Shown: positions 16,536 through 24,908 of the stretch, piece after piece
Numbering within the stretch: position 1 is the first letter of the stretch
Layout: every line of letters starts with the position of its first letter
From: Streptomyces sp. MJM8645
Lineage (GTDB): Bacteria > Actinomycetota > Actinomycetes > Streptomycetales > Streptomycetaceae
DNA: 64,000 nucleotides
Assembly: GCF_001625365.1 (NCBI RefSeq)
Contig: NZ_LJJF01000003.1
Coordinates: 1-64,000, forward strand
Reading direction: 5' to 3'
Notes under the pieces: generated by a model
Database searches by the model: none
The model's input: the letters and a program-made list of their open reading frames with translations, nothing else
What the model was told of the DNA's origin: nothing
Made by a program: the position numbers and the translations under genes

Positions 16536-17948
16536 GTGACGACCGTTGCGGATGAGCTGGACGAAGGTGACGCCGTGAGCGAGCACGACACCGCCGCGGG
16601 GGCGGGAGGCGACCCGCTGTCGGGGCACCCGGTGTTCGCGCGCCTGGCCCGGCTGGGGCAGCGGGCGCGGCAGGCGGACCGCGACCACCCGTGGGTGCTG
16701 GACACCGCGGTGGTGGCCGCGGTCTTCCTGCTGTTCTGCCTGCCGGACCTGCTGCCCTTCCACGACGGCGGGGAGCGGGCGCGCGAGCACCGGATCGTCT
16801 TCGCCCGCCCGCCGCTGGCGGCGATGCTGGCCTTGCAGGCGGGGCTGCTGCTGCCGCTGCTGTGGCGCCGGCGGCGACCGGCGGCGGCGTTCGCGGCGGT
16901 CGCGGCGGTGTTCGTCCTGCAGTGGTCGCTGGGGGTGGCGCTGCGCGCGGACGTCGCGCTGCTCGTCGCCCTCTACAGCCTGGCCCTGCACGGGAGCCTG
17001 CGGCACCTGGCGTGGGCGTGCACGGCGATGGCCGGCGCGTCGGCGCTGGTCGCGGTGGAGCTGTCCGGCGGGCTGCCGGTCGGGGACGCGCTGTTCTTCC
17101 TGTTCAGCGCGGCGACGGCGGCGGTGGCCGTCGGCATCGCGGTGCGCATCCGCCGGGCCCAGCTCGCCGGGCTGCGCGAGCGGGCGGCGCGGCTGGAGGT
17201 CGAGCGCGACCAGCGCAGCCGGCTGGCCACCGCCACCGAGCGCACCCGGGTGGCCCGGGAGATGCACGACATCATCGGCCACAACCTGTCCGTGATCATC
17301 ACCCTGGCGGACGGCGGCGCGTACGCGACCGAGGCCTCCCCCGAGCGGGGCCGGGAGGCGCTGCTGCTGATCGGGGAGACCAGCCGCCAGGCGCTGGGCG
17401 AGCTGCGGCGCATGCTCGGCGTCCTGCGCGACCAGGGCGGCGAGCAGGGCCCCGAGTTCACGCCGCAGCCGGGCATCGCCGACCTCGACGGGCTGTGCGC
17501 GCGCATCCGGGCCGCCGGGCCGCAGGTCGTGTACACCGCGCGCGGCGAGGTGGGGCGGCTGGACCGCGGGGTGCAGCTGATGGCGTACCGCATCGTCCAG
17601 GAGGCGCTCACCAACACCCTCAAGCACGCCGGGCCCGACACCCGGGCGCACGTGACGCTGGCCGCCGAGGGCGGCCGGCTGCGGGTGCGGGTGCGGGACG
17701 GCGGTCCGCCCGGCGGGGCGGTGCGGGGCGGTGCGGCGGGCGAGGAGGGGCACGGTCTCACGGGCATGCGCGAACGCGCGGCCCTGTACGGGGGCACCGT
17801 CACCGCCGGGCCCGGGCCCGGGGCAGGATGGACCGTGGAGGCCGTCCTCGACCTCACCCCCGACGGGCCCGACGGACCCGACGGCCTCGGCGGACCCGGC
17901 GCCTTCACCTCCGATCCCGACCCCGACCCGACAGGCGGCCTGACGTGA
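16536..17948 (+). CDS. Sensor histidine kinase, HisKA_3 (NarL/DesK-type)
   Basis: 470 residues from GTG at 16536; an internal GTG at 16575 with GAAGG upstream is an equally good start. Four to five membrane helices fill about 55-205. A coiled-coil linker carries RVAREMHDIIGHNLSVI, where the His is phosphorylated, and a HATPase domain has EALTNTLKHAG and HGLTGMRERA. The C-terminus is a Pro/Asp/Gly repeat tail. It overlaps its response regulator gene by 4 nt. Kinases of this arrangement commonly sense membrane-active compounds handled by the neighbouring ABC exporter. Confidence 0.93.
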   Translation: MTTVADELDEGDAVSEHDTAAGAGGDPLSGHPVFARLARLGQRARQADRDHPWVLDTAVVAAVFLLFCLPDLLPFHDGGERAREHRIVFARPPLAAMLALQAGLLLPLLWRRRRPAAAFAAVAAVFVLQWSLGVALRADVALLVALYSLALHGSLRHLAWACTAMAGASALVAVELSGGLPVGDALFFLFSAATAAVAVGIAVRIRRAQLAGLRERAARLEVERDQRSRLATATERTRVAREMHDIIGHNLSVIITLADGGAYATEASPERGREALLLIGETSRQALGELRRMLGVLRDQGGEQGPEFTPQPGIADLDGLCARIRAAGPQVVYTARGEVGRLDRGVQLMAYRIVQEALTNTLKHAGPDTRAHVTLAAEGGRLRVRVRDGGPPGGAVRGGAAGEEGHGLTGMRERAALYGGTVTAGPGPGAGWTVEAVLDLTPDGPDGPDGLGGPGAFTSDPDPDPTGGLT

Positions 17949-18622
17949 CCACGGTCCTCATCGTCGACGACCAGCCGCTCCAGCGGTACGGCTTCCGGAT
18001 GCTGCTGGAGAGCCAGCCCGGCACGGAGGTCGTCGGCGAGGCCGCGCACGGCGCCGAGGCCGTACGCCTGGCGGCCGACCTGCGGCCCGACGTCGTCCTG
18101 ATGGACATCCGGATGCCCGGCATGGACGGCATCGAGGCCACCCGCCGCATCGTCGCCACCGGCGGGCGCTCGCGCATCCTCGTCCTGACCACCTTCGACC
18201 TCGACGAGTACGCCCACGCCGCGCTGCGCGCCGGCGCCAGCGGCTTCCTCCTCAAGGACGCCCGCCCGGAGGACCTCCTGGCCGGGATCCGCGCCGTCTC
18301 CGAGGGCGACGCCGTCGTCGCCCCCGCCATCACCCGGCGCCTCCTGGACGCCTACGCCCACCACCTGCCCGTGCGCCCGCCCGGCGCGGCCGCCGAGGAC
18401 GACCCGCGGCTGAACGCCCTGACCGAGCGCGAGCGCGAGATCCTGGTCGCGGTCGGCCGGGGCTGGACCAACGGGGAGATCGCCCAGCGCCTGGTGCTCG
18501 CGGAGTCGACCGTCAAGACGCACGTCAGCCGGGTGCTGGCGAAGATCGGCGCCCGGGACCGGGTGCAGGCCGTGATCTTCGCCTACGACCGCGGCCTGAA
18601 CCGGCCGAACCCGCCGGCCTGA
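17945..18622 (+). CDS. NarL/FixJ-family response regulator
   Basis: 225 residues from GTG (VTTVLIVDDQPLQRYGF), overlapping the kinase stop by GTGA. The receiver has Asp-Asp at 9-10, phospho-Asp in VVLMDIRMPGMDG, Thr in LVLTTFD and Lys in LLKDARP. The C-terminal LuxR-type HTH reads LTEREREILVAVGRGWTNGEIA and SEXTVKTHVSRVL-like residues. It probably controls the transporter operon from the palindrome at 14446 (inference). Confidence 0.94.
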   Translation: MTTVLIVDDQPLQRYGFRMLLESQPGTEVVGEAAHGAEAVRLAADLRPDVVLMDIRMPGMDGIEATRRIVATGGRSRILVLTTFDLDEYAHAALRAGASGFLLKDARPEDLLAGIRAVSEGDAVVAPAITRRLLDAYAHHLPVRPPGAAAEDDPRLNALTEREREILVAVGRGWTNGEIAQRLVLAESTVKTHVSRVLAKIGARDRVQAVIFAYDRGLNRPNPPA

Positions 18623-18637
18623 GCCGTCCCCCTCCTG

Positions 18638-18664
18638 CCGCGGGGGGCGCCCCTGGCGCCGCGG
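18638..18664. terminator. Possible bidirectional hairpin between convergent genes
   Basis: CCGCGG..GGCGCC and GGCGCCGCGG can fold into a bulged GC-rich hairpin just after the response regulator stop and before the end of the convergent SRPBCC gene. The stem is imperfect, so this is tentative. Confidence 0.4.
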
Positions 18665-18666
18665 TG

Positions 18667-19128
18667 TCAGGGGCGCTTCTTCGGGGCGGCTTCGAGGTCG
18701 GTGGCGGCGGCGGCCAGGATGGCGCCGAAGACGTGGGCGATGACGGGCTTGCCGACCCTGCGGGCCAGGGCCGCGCCGACCAGGGGGACGGGGATCGCGA
18801 AGCCGGTCGCCCAGACGACCAGGGTGCCCTCGGGGACCTCCTCGAACGTCATCCGGCCGAACTCGTGCCGGGCCGGCGGGAAGCTGCGGTCGACGGTGTA
18901 GTCGAAGCCGTGCGGGGCGTTGTAGGCGGTGATCCGCTCGTTGAACCAGCCGATCAGCCAGGTGTGCAGCCGCACGGCGCCCACCCCGTAGGGCGCGCCC
19001 ACCCCGGGCCGGGCCAGGCGCGCCCTGAGCACGAACGGGGAGCGGGTGTAGTTGGTGCTCGTGGCGCACCAGTCGAACACCTCGGCGATCGGCGCCGCGA
19101 CGACCCGTCGCACGGTCACGGTTTCCAT
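18667..19128 (-). CDS. SRPBCC/polyketide-cyclase-like protein
   Basis: 153 residues from ATG (METVTVRRVVAAP) with GAGAGGG upstream. The opening VTVRRVVAAPIAEVFDWCA is the typical first strand and helix of START-like SRPBCC ligand-binding folds. The middle has FERITAYNAPHGFDYTV and VVWATGFAIP strands, and a long C-terminal helix closes the cavity. The Lys/Pro tail ends EAAPKKRP. Members bind hydrophobic ligands and act as cyclases, dehydratases or carriers. No biosynthetic partners lie next to it, so its function is open. Confidence 0.8.
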   Translation of the reverse strand: METVTVRRVVAAPIAEVFDWCATSTNYTRSPFVLRARLARPGVGAPYGVGAVRLHTWLIGWFNERITAYNAPHGFDYTVDRSFPPARHEFGRMTFEEVPEGTLVVWATGFAIPVPLVGAALARRVGKPVIAHVFGAILAAAATDLEAAPKKRP

Positions 19129-19254
19129 GGCTCGTCCCTCTCCTGCAGCGGGGAGCGCGGATATCGGCCGCGCCCTGTTCACCGATGAAGACCGGACGCG
19201 GCCCGAAACCGTGACATCGGGCGGGGCGGGCCCGGGGGTGGCGATGCCGCCTGC

Positions 19255-20253
19255 CTACCGTTCGGCCTTGGGCGTGCGGGCCATGAGCAGGTCGACGGCG
19301 CGGTCGATGGTGACGGTGCCGTCGAGGATGGCGACGACGAGTGCGGTGATGGGCATCTCGACCTGGTGTCGTCGGGCGAGGTCGAGGACGGCGTAGGCGG
19401 ACTTGGCCCCTTCGGCGGTCTGGCCGGTGGCGGTGGCGGCCTGGTCGATGGTCAGGCCGCGGGCGAGGTGTTCGCCGAAGGTGCGGTTGCGGGAGAGCGG
19501 GGAGAGGCAGGTCGCGGTGAGGTCGCCGAGGCCGGCCAAGCCGGCGAAGGTGGCGGGTTCGGCGCCGAGCGCGGTTCCCAGGCGGGCGGTTTCGGCGAGT
19601 CCGCGGGTCAGGAGGGTGGCCTTGGCGTTGTCGCCGAGGCCGAGTCCGGCGGCCAGGCCGACAGCGAGCGCGATGACGTTCTTGACCGCGCCGCCGAGTT
19701 CGCAGCCGATGACGTCGGTGTGGGTGTAGGGGCGGAAGTACGGGGTACGGCAGGCCACTTGGAGTCGGCGGGCCGCGTCGTGGTCGGTGCAGGCGATGAC
19801 GCTGGCGGCGGGCTGGCGGGCGGCGATCTCGCGGGCCAGGTTCGGGCCGGACAGGACGGCGACACGGGCGGGTTCGAGGGCTGCGCCCTGGGCGATGACC
19901 TCGCTCATGCGCCGGCCGGTGCCGAGCTCGATGCCCTTCATGAGGCTGACGACCAGGGTGTCCGGCTCGATCAGGGGCGCCCACGCGGCCAGGTTGGCCC
20001 GCAGGGTCTGGGAGGGGATGGACAGGACGGCGACATCGGCTCCGGCCAGGGCGACGTCGGCTTCGGTGGTGGCCTTCACCGTGCCGGGCAGCGTGACGCC
20101 GGGCAGGTAGCCGGGGTTGACTCCCCGGGTGTTGATGCCGTCGGCGACCTCGGGGCGGCGCGCGTGCAGGACGACATCGCATCCGGCGTCGGCGAGAACC
20201 AGCGCGAAGGCGGTCCCCCACGATCCTGCCGACAGTACGGCGACCCGGGCCAT
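19255..20253 (-). CDS. gpsA: NAD(P)-dependent glycerol-3-phosphate dehydrogenase
   Basis: 332 residues covering the full GpsA length. The N-terminal nucleotide fold reads VAVLSAGSWGTAFA; the first Gly of the usual GAGSWGT is Ser here. Family blocks KGIELGTGRRMSEV, VLSGPNLAREIA, ELGGAVKNVIALAVG (with the catalytic Lys) and LAGLGDLTATCLSPLSRNR are intact. It makes sn-glycerol 3-phosphate for phospholipids. Its position between unrelated genes and the altered glycine suggest a second, possibly specialised, copy (inference). Its start lies only about 50 bp from the broken ATP-grasp gene, at what looks like a rearrangement junction. Confidence 0.92.
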   Translation of the reverse strand: MARVAVLSAGSWGTAFALVLADAGCDVVLHARRPEVADGINTRGVNPGYLPGVTLPGTVKATTEADVALAGADVAVLSIPSQTLRANLAAWAPLIEPDTLVVSLMKGIELGTGRRMSEVIAQGAALEPARVAVLSGPNLAREIAARQPAASVIACTDHDAARRLQVACRTPYFRPYTHTDVIGCELGGAVKNVIALAVGLAAGLGLGDNAKATLLTRGLAETARLGTALGAEPATFAGLAGLGDLTATCLSPLSRNRTFGEHLARGLTIDQAATATGQTAEGAKSAYAVLDLARRHQVEMPITALVVAILDGTVTIDRAVDLLMARTPKAER

Positions 20254-20303
20254 CCTCTACCTCCGCGTGCTGGTGGGGAGCTGAGGGGCAGCGTACTGGC
20301 GCC

Positions 20304-20702
20304 TTGGGGGCGGAGGCGCCGGTCAGCGGAGGCGCCGTATCCGCCTGCCCGCACCTCTTCCAGGCGAAGGTGCCGAAGCTGTTCGACGCAAGGGTGACGG
20401 CCGTCGGCAACCGCCTGTTCGGCGTCCGGGTCGACAGCCCCGACCTTGACTGGCGGCGCCGCCAGGACCGGATGACGTGCACCCCGATCGGCGTACCCGA
20501 GCCGGTCGCACGTTCGGTCGCCGCCTACCTCGGAGAACTTCGTCTGGTCTACGGCGCGTTCGACTTCGCCGTGGCCGCCTCGGGCGACTGGTACTTCCTT
20601 GAATGCAACCCGAACGGCCAGTGGGCATGGCAGCCGGCCGAGACCACCGAGGCGATTGCCCGCGCCCTCGCCGACCAGCTACAGAAAGGCCGTGACGCAT
20701 GA
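20304..20702 (+). pseudogene. 5'-truncated ATP-grasp peptide maturase (graspetide ligase, tgmB-like)
   Basis: Only about 120 C-terminal residues of an enzyme normally near 320 remain. Recognisable text begins at CPHLFQ (about 20346) and includes FDARVTAVGNRLFGVRVDS, LVYGAFDFAVAASGDWYFLE and NPNGQWAW, which are the C-terminal metal/ATP-binding core of RiPP ATP-grasp ligases. The first two-thirds, including the peptide-binding and glycine-rich parts, are absent. The stop overlaps the methyltransferase ATG by 4 nt as in intact graspetide clusters. An 11-bp direct repeat, GCGGAGGCGCC (20310 and 20326), lies at the break. No precursor peptide gene is seen. Confidence 0.75.
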
Positions 20703-21841
20703 GCACGCCGGCTGAACTCCGCACCGCTCTGGCCGACAGGCTCGCCGAGGACGGCACGCTGACCGAACGCGAGTGGGACAGCGCGGCGAGGGCCGTTCCG
20801 CGAGAGCTCTTCGTCGGAACCTACTTCGCTCCGGTCGCCGGCAGCGTTCCGACCAGCTACCGACCCGTCCGTCAGGGCGAGCCCGGGTGGCTGGCGGGGA
20901 TCTACGACGACCAGACGCTGGTGACCCAACTCGACGGCCGCATCGGGCCCGAGGACACCGCCGGGGAGACCGTGACAGGTATCCCGTCATCGTCGTCCAC
21001 CCTCCCGTCCGTCGTACTGCGCATGTGGCAGCAGCTGGGCGCCGAGACCGGGCACCGGGTACTGGAGATCGGTATGGGCACCGGGTACTCGACCGCCCTC
21101 GGCGCGCACCGCCTCGGGGACGCCGGCCTCACCAGCATCGAGTACGACCCCGCAGTCGGCGCGGCAGCGGCGGCGGCGATCAGGACTGCGGGATTCTCCC
21201 CCCGGCTGATCATCGGTGACGGGCTGCGCGGCGACCCGGACGGCGGGCAATACGACCGGCTCATCGCCACCTGTTCTGTCCGGTACATCCCTCTCTCCTG
21301 GCTCCACCAGGTCAAGCCCGGCGGTCGAATCCTGGTCACCCTCTCCGGGTGGAGCTACGCGAACGCCCTCGTGCTGCTCGACGTGACCGGACCTGGCGAG
21401 GCCACTGGCCGGTTCCTGACCGGCCAAACCGGTTTCATGATCGCCCGCACCCACGACCGACCGCCCCGCCCGACGCTGGACCTCCTGCCCGGCAAGGAGC
21501 GTCCGACCCGCATCGACCCGGCGAAGCTGGACAGTTGGACGGGCGCTTGGGTGGCCCAGCTTGCCGCACCCGGGGCAATCCGCATGGGTGTGGGGGCTCA
21601 ACAGATCCTCTGGGACCTGGCCACCGGATCGCAGGCCCGGACGGCGCCCGACCCCACCGGCGGGTGGACCGTGACCCAGCGCGGGCCCGTCTCCCTGTGG
21701 GACCAGGTCGAGCAGACGGTTGAGACCTGGCAGGCGGCCGGTGAGCCGCACCAGGACCGCTTCGGGATCACCGTGTCGGCGGCCGGACAGCGGGTCTGGC
21801 TCGGCACCGAGGACGGGCCCGGATGGGATCTGCCCGTATAG
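20699..21841 (+). CDS. PIMT-like O-methyltransferase of ATP-grasp peptide maturation systems (tgmC-like)
   Basis: 380 residues. The N-terminal domain resembles protein L-isoaspartate methyltransferase: DDQTLVTQLDG, ETVTGIPSSSSTLPSVVLRM, the SAM motif VLEIGMGTGYSTAL near 120 and YDRLIATCSVRYIPLSW. A C-terminal region of about 150 residues follows, as in graspetide-associated homologues. In characterised systems the enzyme methylates an Asp of the cyclised peptide, giving an aspartimide. The gene looks intact, but its ligase partner is truncated, so it is either orphaned or works on a precursor made elsewhere (inference). Confidence 0.85.
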   Translation: MSTPAELRTALADRLAEDGTLTEREWDSAARAVPRELFVGTYFAPVAGSVPTSYRPVRQGEPGWLAGIYDDQTLVTQLDGRIGPEDTAGETVTGIPSSSSTLPSVVLRMWQQLGAETGHRVLEIGMGTGYSTALGAHRLGDAGLTSIEYDPAVGAAAAAAIRTAGFSPRLIIGDGLRGDPDGGQYDRLIATCSVRYIPLSWLHQVKPGGRILVTLSGWSYANALVLLDVTGPGEATGRFLTGQTGFMIARTHDRPPRPTLDLLPGKERPTRIDPAKLDSWTGAWVAQLAAPGAIRMGVGAQQILWDLATGSQARTAPDPTGGWTVTQRGPVSLWDQVEQTVETWQAAGEPHQDRFGITVSAAGQRVWLGTEDGPGWDLPV

Positions 21842-21951
21842 GCCTGGCTCAGCCCCGCACCGAGCCGTGTCGCACCGGACCGAAACCGTGGTGTCGGGTG
21901 GGGGCGTCCTCGGGGGTGGCGAGGTCGGGCGGGCGGCGGGGAGGGGGCGGG

Positions 21952-22608
21952 GTGGTGCGCGAGGCTTCCGTGGCGTGGGGGGCGCTGCACCGGCGGTGTG
22001 CGGTGGGTGTGGTGGCGGGGGTGGTGGTGCTGGGGGGCGCGGCCGGGCCGGTGGTGTGGGCGGGGTCGCAGGACCTGCCGGGCGATCGGCGGTGGTGGCT
22101 GGTGGTGTGCGGGGTCGCGCTGGTGGCGGCCGTCGGCGCCTCGCTGCCGCTGCTGCGCCGGGTCTCCACCACCGACTACGTCGTCTCCTGTGTGGCGCTG
22201 GTGCTGCTGCTGGTGCTCGCCCTGGGCACGGTGTTCGCGGCGGCGCAGGCCGCCTACGCCGTCCGCACCCGGCTGCACGAGCCGCCCCACGTCACGGCCA
22301 CCGTGACGGGCTGCCGGACGACGGGCCGGGAGCTGGACGACCAGAACCAGGGCCACGACGTCTACGACTGCACGTACCACTGGAGCGCCGGCGGCCGGGA
22401 GTTCGGCGAGGAGCGGCCCACCGGGAAGCTGTATCCGGACGGCCACGAGACCAGGGTGTGGCTCGCCGGCGAGCGGATGATCACGAGCCGGCCGAGCCTG
22501 CTCGGGATCCCGCTGTGGATCGTGCTCGCCCTGGCCGGGCTGGCGGGCGCGGTCCGGTTCTCGGCGTTCCTGGCCTGGAAGGCCCGCGACGTGGGCCTGA
22601 GGCAGTAG
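21952..22608 (+). CDS. Membrane protein, four helices, DUF3592-like
   Basis: 218 residues from GTG, preceded by GGAGGGGGC. Helices lie at about 14-34, 43-62, 73-97 and 188-212. Between helices 3 and 4 an extracytoplasmic domain of about 85 residues has strand-rich text (HVTATVTGCRTTGREL, YDCTYHWSAGGREF) containing two cysteines that may pair. This layout resembles DUF3592 proteins; the assignment is tentative. It is followed after 59 bp by an AraC-type regulator gene in the same direction. An in-frame extension upstream is Arg/Gly-rich shadow. Confidence 0.7.
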   Translation: MVREASVAWGALHRRCAVGVVAGVVVLGGAAGPVVWAGSQDLPGDRRWWLVVCGVALVAAVGASLPLLRRVSTTDYVVSCVALVLLLVLALGTVFAAAQAAYAVRTRLHEPPHVTATVTGCRTTGRELDDQNQGHDVYDCTYHWSAGGREFGEERPTGKLYPDGHETRVWLAGERMITSRPSLLGIPLWIVLALAGLAGAVRFSAFLAWKARDVGLRQ

Positions 22609-22667
22609 CAGTAGGGGGTGGCCGGAATCCGGGGTGGCGGGTGCGGTGCTCTGGCAGCATCGGGCGG

Positions 22668-23411
22668 ATGGGGCAGTGGGAGGGGATCGGGCGGCGCTTC
22701 GTCGTGGGCGCGGGGTACGCGCTGTACCGGGGGCCGTTGGCGGACAGTACGTCACATCGGCACGCCGCGTTCCAGGTCGCCGTCGCGGCGGCGGGCGGCG
22801 AGGTGACGATCGTGGACGGGGCCGGGGTCCGCCACCGGGGCGCGGCGGTGGTGGTGGCGCCGATGGTGTGGCACCGGATGGCGCCGGTCCGGGGGGTGTC
22901 GGCGTTCTTCGTCGATCCGCACTGCGCGTTCGCGGACCGGCTGCGGGCGGGGTGCGGTGACGGTGTCACCGTGGCGCCCCAGTGGCGGGACCTGGTGGAG
23001 GAGGACCTGTGTCCGTCCGGGGTGCTGCCGTCGGCCGAGGTGGACGTGCGGCTGTGGGCGGCGATGGAGGCGCTGACGGACCACCGGGTCGCGCTGCCGG
23101 GGCTGGCGGCCCGGGTGGGGCTGTCGCCGCAGCGCCTGCGGGCGCTGGCACGGCGGCAGTTGGGGGTGCCGCTGGCGCGCTGGCGGATCTGGCGGCGGCT
23201 GGCCCGCGCCGCCGACGCGCTGGGCGAGGGACGCACGCTCGCCGAGGCGGCGCTGGCGGGCGGCTTCGCCGACCAGGCGCACTTCAGCCGCCAGATGCGG
23301 GAGATGACGGGGCTGACGCCGTCGGCGGTGCTCCCGGTGCTGCGCGCCTCGGGCCCGGCGGGCGGCCCGGGCCGGGCAGGCAGTCCGGCGGGTGCCTCGG
23401 GCCGGGCGTAG
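22668..23411 (+). CDS. AraC-family transcriptional regulator
   Basis: 247 residues from ATG (MGQWEGIGRRFVVG). The N-terminal half is a small cupin-like sensor: SHRHAAFQVAVAAAGGEV and VAPMVWHRM give a plausible ligand pocket. The C-terminal half has two HTHs: LAARVGLSPQRLRALARRQLG and EAALAGGFADQAHFSRQMREMTG. A Gly/Ala/Pro tail follows. The target may be the upstream membrane protein or itself. A much longer in-frame reading covering the membrane protein gene in another frame is rejected. Confidence 0.88.
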   Translation: MGQWEGIGRRFVVGAGYALYRGPLADSTSHRHAAFQVAVAAAGGEVTIVDGAGVRHRGAAVVVAPMVWHRMAPVRGVSAFFVDPHCAFADRLRAGCGDGVTVAPQWRDLVEEDLCPSGVLPSAEVDVRLWAAMEALTDHRVALPGLAARVGLSPQRLRALARRQLGVPLARWRIWRRLARAADALGEGRTLAEAALAGGFADQAHFSRQMREMTGLTPSAVLPVLRASGPAGGPGRAGSPAGASGRA

Positions 23412-23421
23412 CCTCGTCCGC

Positions 23422-23898
23422 ATGTGTCTGATGGTGTGGATCGGAACCGAACAGCCCGTGCTGCCGATCCCCTGCGCCGCCGGTCCGCAGCTCGGGACCT
23501 GCTACTGCGGGGTTCGCGAGACTGCCGCCGACGCGCCCGTTCGAGCCCGCTTCACTTCACCGCACGTGACCTGCGTCGGCTCGCACGAGGGCTGCGGCTG
23601 CGGGTTCAACAGCTCCCGGTTCGAGTGGGAGGGGTTCACCGACACGGCCGACGCGATGGCGCTCGTCGACGCGATGCGGGACGAGGAGCGCGAGGAGTTC
23701 CTCGCGCAGAAGCACTCACGGGAGTTCCTGGCGGCGCTGGTGTCCGCGGCCCTTTTGCACGGGACGGTCGACATCTACATGTGCTGGGCCGGGGACGAGG
23801 ACGAACCGCCCGACCGCGTGGAGAGCATCGAGGCACGCCGGCTGACGGAGTGCTTGACTCCGCTCCAGGAGCGGGTGAAGTACACGGCGCTCGGCTGA
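23422..23898 (+). CDS. Hypothetical cysteine-rich protein (CVGSHEGCGCGF family)
   Basis: 158 residues from ATG (MCLMVWIGTE), 10 bp after the AraC gene stop. It has a conserved-looking start common to small uncharacterised bacterial proteins, an early TCYCGV and the central motif CVGSHEGCGCGFN. The rest is acidic and helical (DAMRDEEREEFL). The CxCxxC-like clusters could bind metal. There is no signal peptide. Function unknown; homologues in other bacteria are likely but were not checked. Confidence 0.75.
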   Translation: MCLMVWIGTEQPVLPIPCAAGPQLGTCYCGVRETAADAPVRARFTSPHVTCVGSHEGCGCGFNSSRFEWEGFTDTADAMALVDAMRDEEREEFLAQKHSREFLAALVSAALLHGTVDIYMCWAGDEDEPPDRVESIEARRLTECLTPLQERVKYTALG

Positions 23899-24005
23899 GC
23901 AGGAGGTGCGGGCCTGTCGGCGCGTCATCTCCCCCGGTCGCACGGGGAACCCGACGGGCGGGGAACCCGGCGGGCGGGGAACCCGGCGGGCGGCGCGGGC
24001 GCGGC

Positions 24006-24659
24006 CTACGCGCGGCGGGCGACGTAGAACGACAGCGAGCCGGTGAGCGTGGAGACGGTCTCGGTCTCGCGCACGCCGTGGAAGCCGGCCTCGGTGATCA
24101 GCCGGGGCAGGATGCCGTCGGCGTTGGGCTGGGTGTCCTCCTTGCCGTCCGCCAGTTGCACGATGCGGAACGCCAGGCGCATGGCGGCCGTGCGCTGGCG
24201 CCCGAAGTCGGCGATGACGAGCTTGCCGCCGGGGCGCAGCGCCGTGTGCATGGAGGCGAGGACGGCCTGTTTCATGGGGATGGGGCACTGGTGGAGGACG
24301 AGGCTGGAGACGACGGTGTCGGCCGTTTCGGCGCCCACGAGGTCGGCGACGGCGTCGCCCATGCCGATGTGCCATTCGGGGGTCACGCCGGCGGCGGCGG
24401 CCTTGCGGCGGGCCACTTCGAGGGTGGTGGGGTCGGGGTCGACGCCGATGACGCGGGCGCGTGGTTCGACGCGGCCGAGGAGGACGGCCAGGGAGCCGGT
24501 GCCGCAGCCGACGTCGAGGATCACGTCGTCGGGGCGGGGGGCCACGTGCATGGCGAGCAGGCTGCGCCACAGGCGTTCGCGGGTGAGGGAGACGATGGGG
24601 TCGTAGAGGCGTACGGGGCCGAGGCGGCCGGCGGCGGGGGTGAAGGCGCGATCGGTCAT
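24006..24659 (-). CDS. Class I SAM-dependent methyltransferase
   Basis: 217 residues from ATG (MTDRAFTPAAGRLG). The Rossmann motif I is ILDVGCGTGSLAVLL near 55, followed by acidic motif II in VIGVDPDP, motif III-like VVSSLVLHQCP and GGKLVIADFGRQ. Its opening (LYDPIVSLTRERLWR) resembles the UbiE/COQ5-like group of small-molecule methyltransferases. The gene is divergent from the M4 protease across about 250 bp. Substrate unknown. Longer in-frame readings through the protease gene are antisense shadow. Confidence 0.88.
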   Translation of the reverse strand: MTDRAFTPAAGRLGPVRLYDPIVSLTRERLWRSLLAMHVAPRPDDVILDVGCGTGSLAVLLGRVEPRARVIGVDPDPTTLEVARRKAAAAGVTPEWHIGMGDAVADLVGAETADTVVSSLVLHQCPIPMKQAVLASMHTALRPGGKLVIADFGRQRTAAMRLAFRIVQLADGKEDTQPNADGILPRLITEAGFHGVRETETVSTLTGSLSFYVARRA

Positions 24660-24801
24660 GGGGGTCAGTGTCGGTCGGGGGGTGTGGTGGCGTCTTGAAC
24701 GAATCGCTCGCCGGGCGGGGCGGGTTGGGGGTTTCCGGGGCCGGTTGCGGGCTGGTTGCGGGGCTGGTTGCGGGGGTCGGGTTCCGGCCCTCCGGGGGCA
24801 C

Positions 24802-24840
24802 ATAGAAAGTCTATCGACATATGACGTTGGATGACTTATC
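24802..24840. promoter_or_regulatory. AT-rich promoter/operator segment before the M4 protease gene
   Basis: ATAGA-AAG-TCTAT (24802-24814) is an inverted repeat. It is followed by CGACATATGACG, containing the hexameric palindrome CATATG, and GGATGACTTATCG. The block is strikingly AT-rich for this genome and sits about 70-107 bp upstream of the protease GTG, as expected for a promoter with an operator. The nearby LuxR/TrmB-like regulator is one candidate binder (inference). Confidence 0.4.
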
Positions 24841-24908
24841 GTGATCGTCGCGGTGGTCGGCGCGACCGGCCCGCCGCGACCACCGTTCGGCCCTGCGAGA
24901 GGACCTCC

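Noticed and set aside
16973..20482. 1169-residue minus-strand frame
   Set aside because: It runs antisense to the two-component genes and in a wrong frame across the gpsA and SRPBCC genes; Arg/Pro-rich simple text with no domain.
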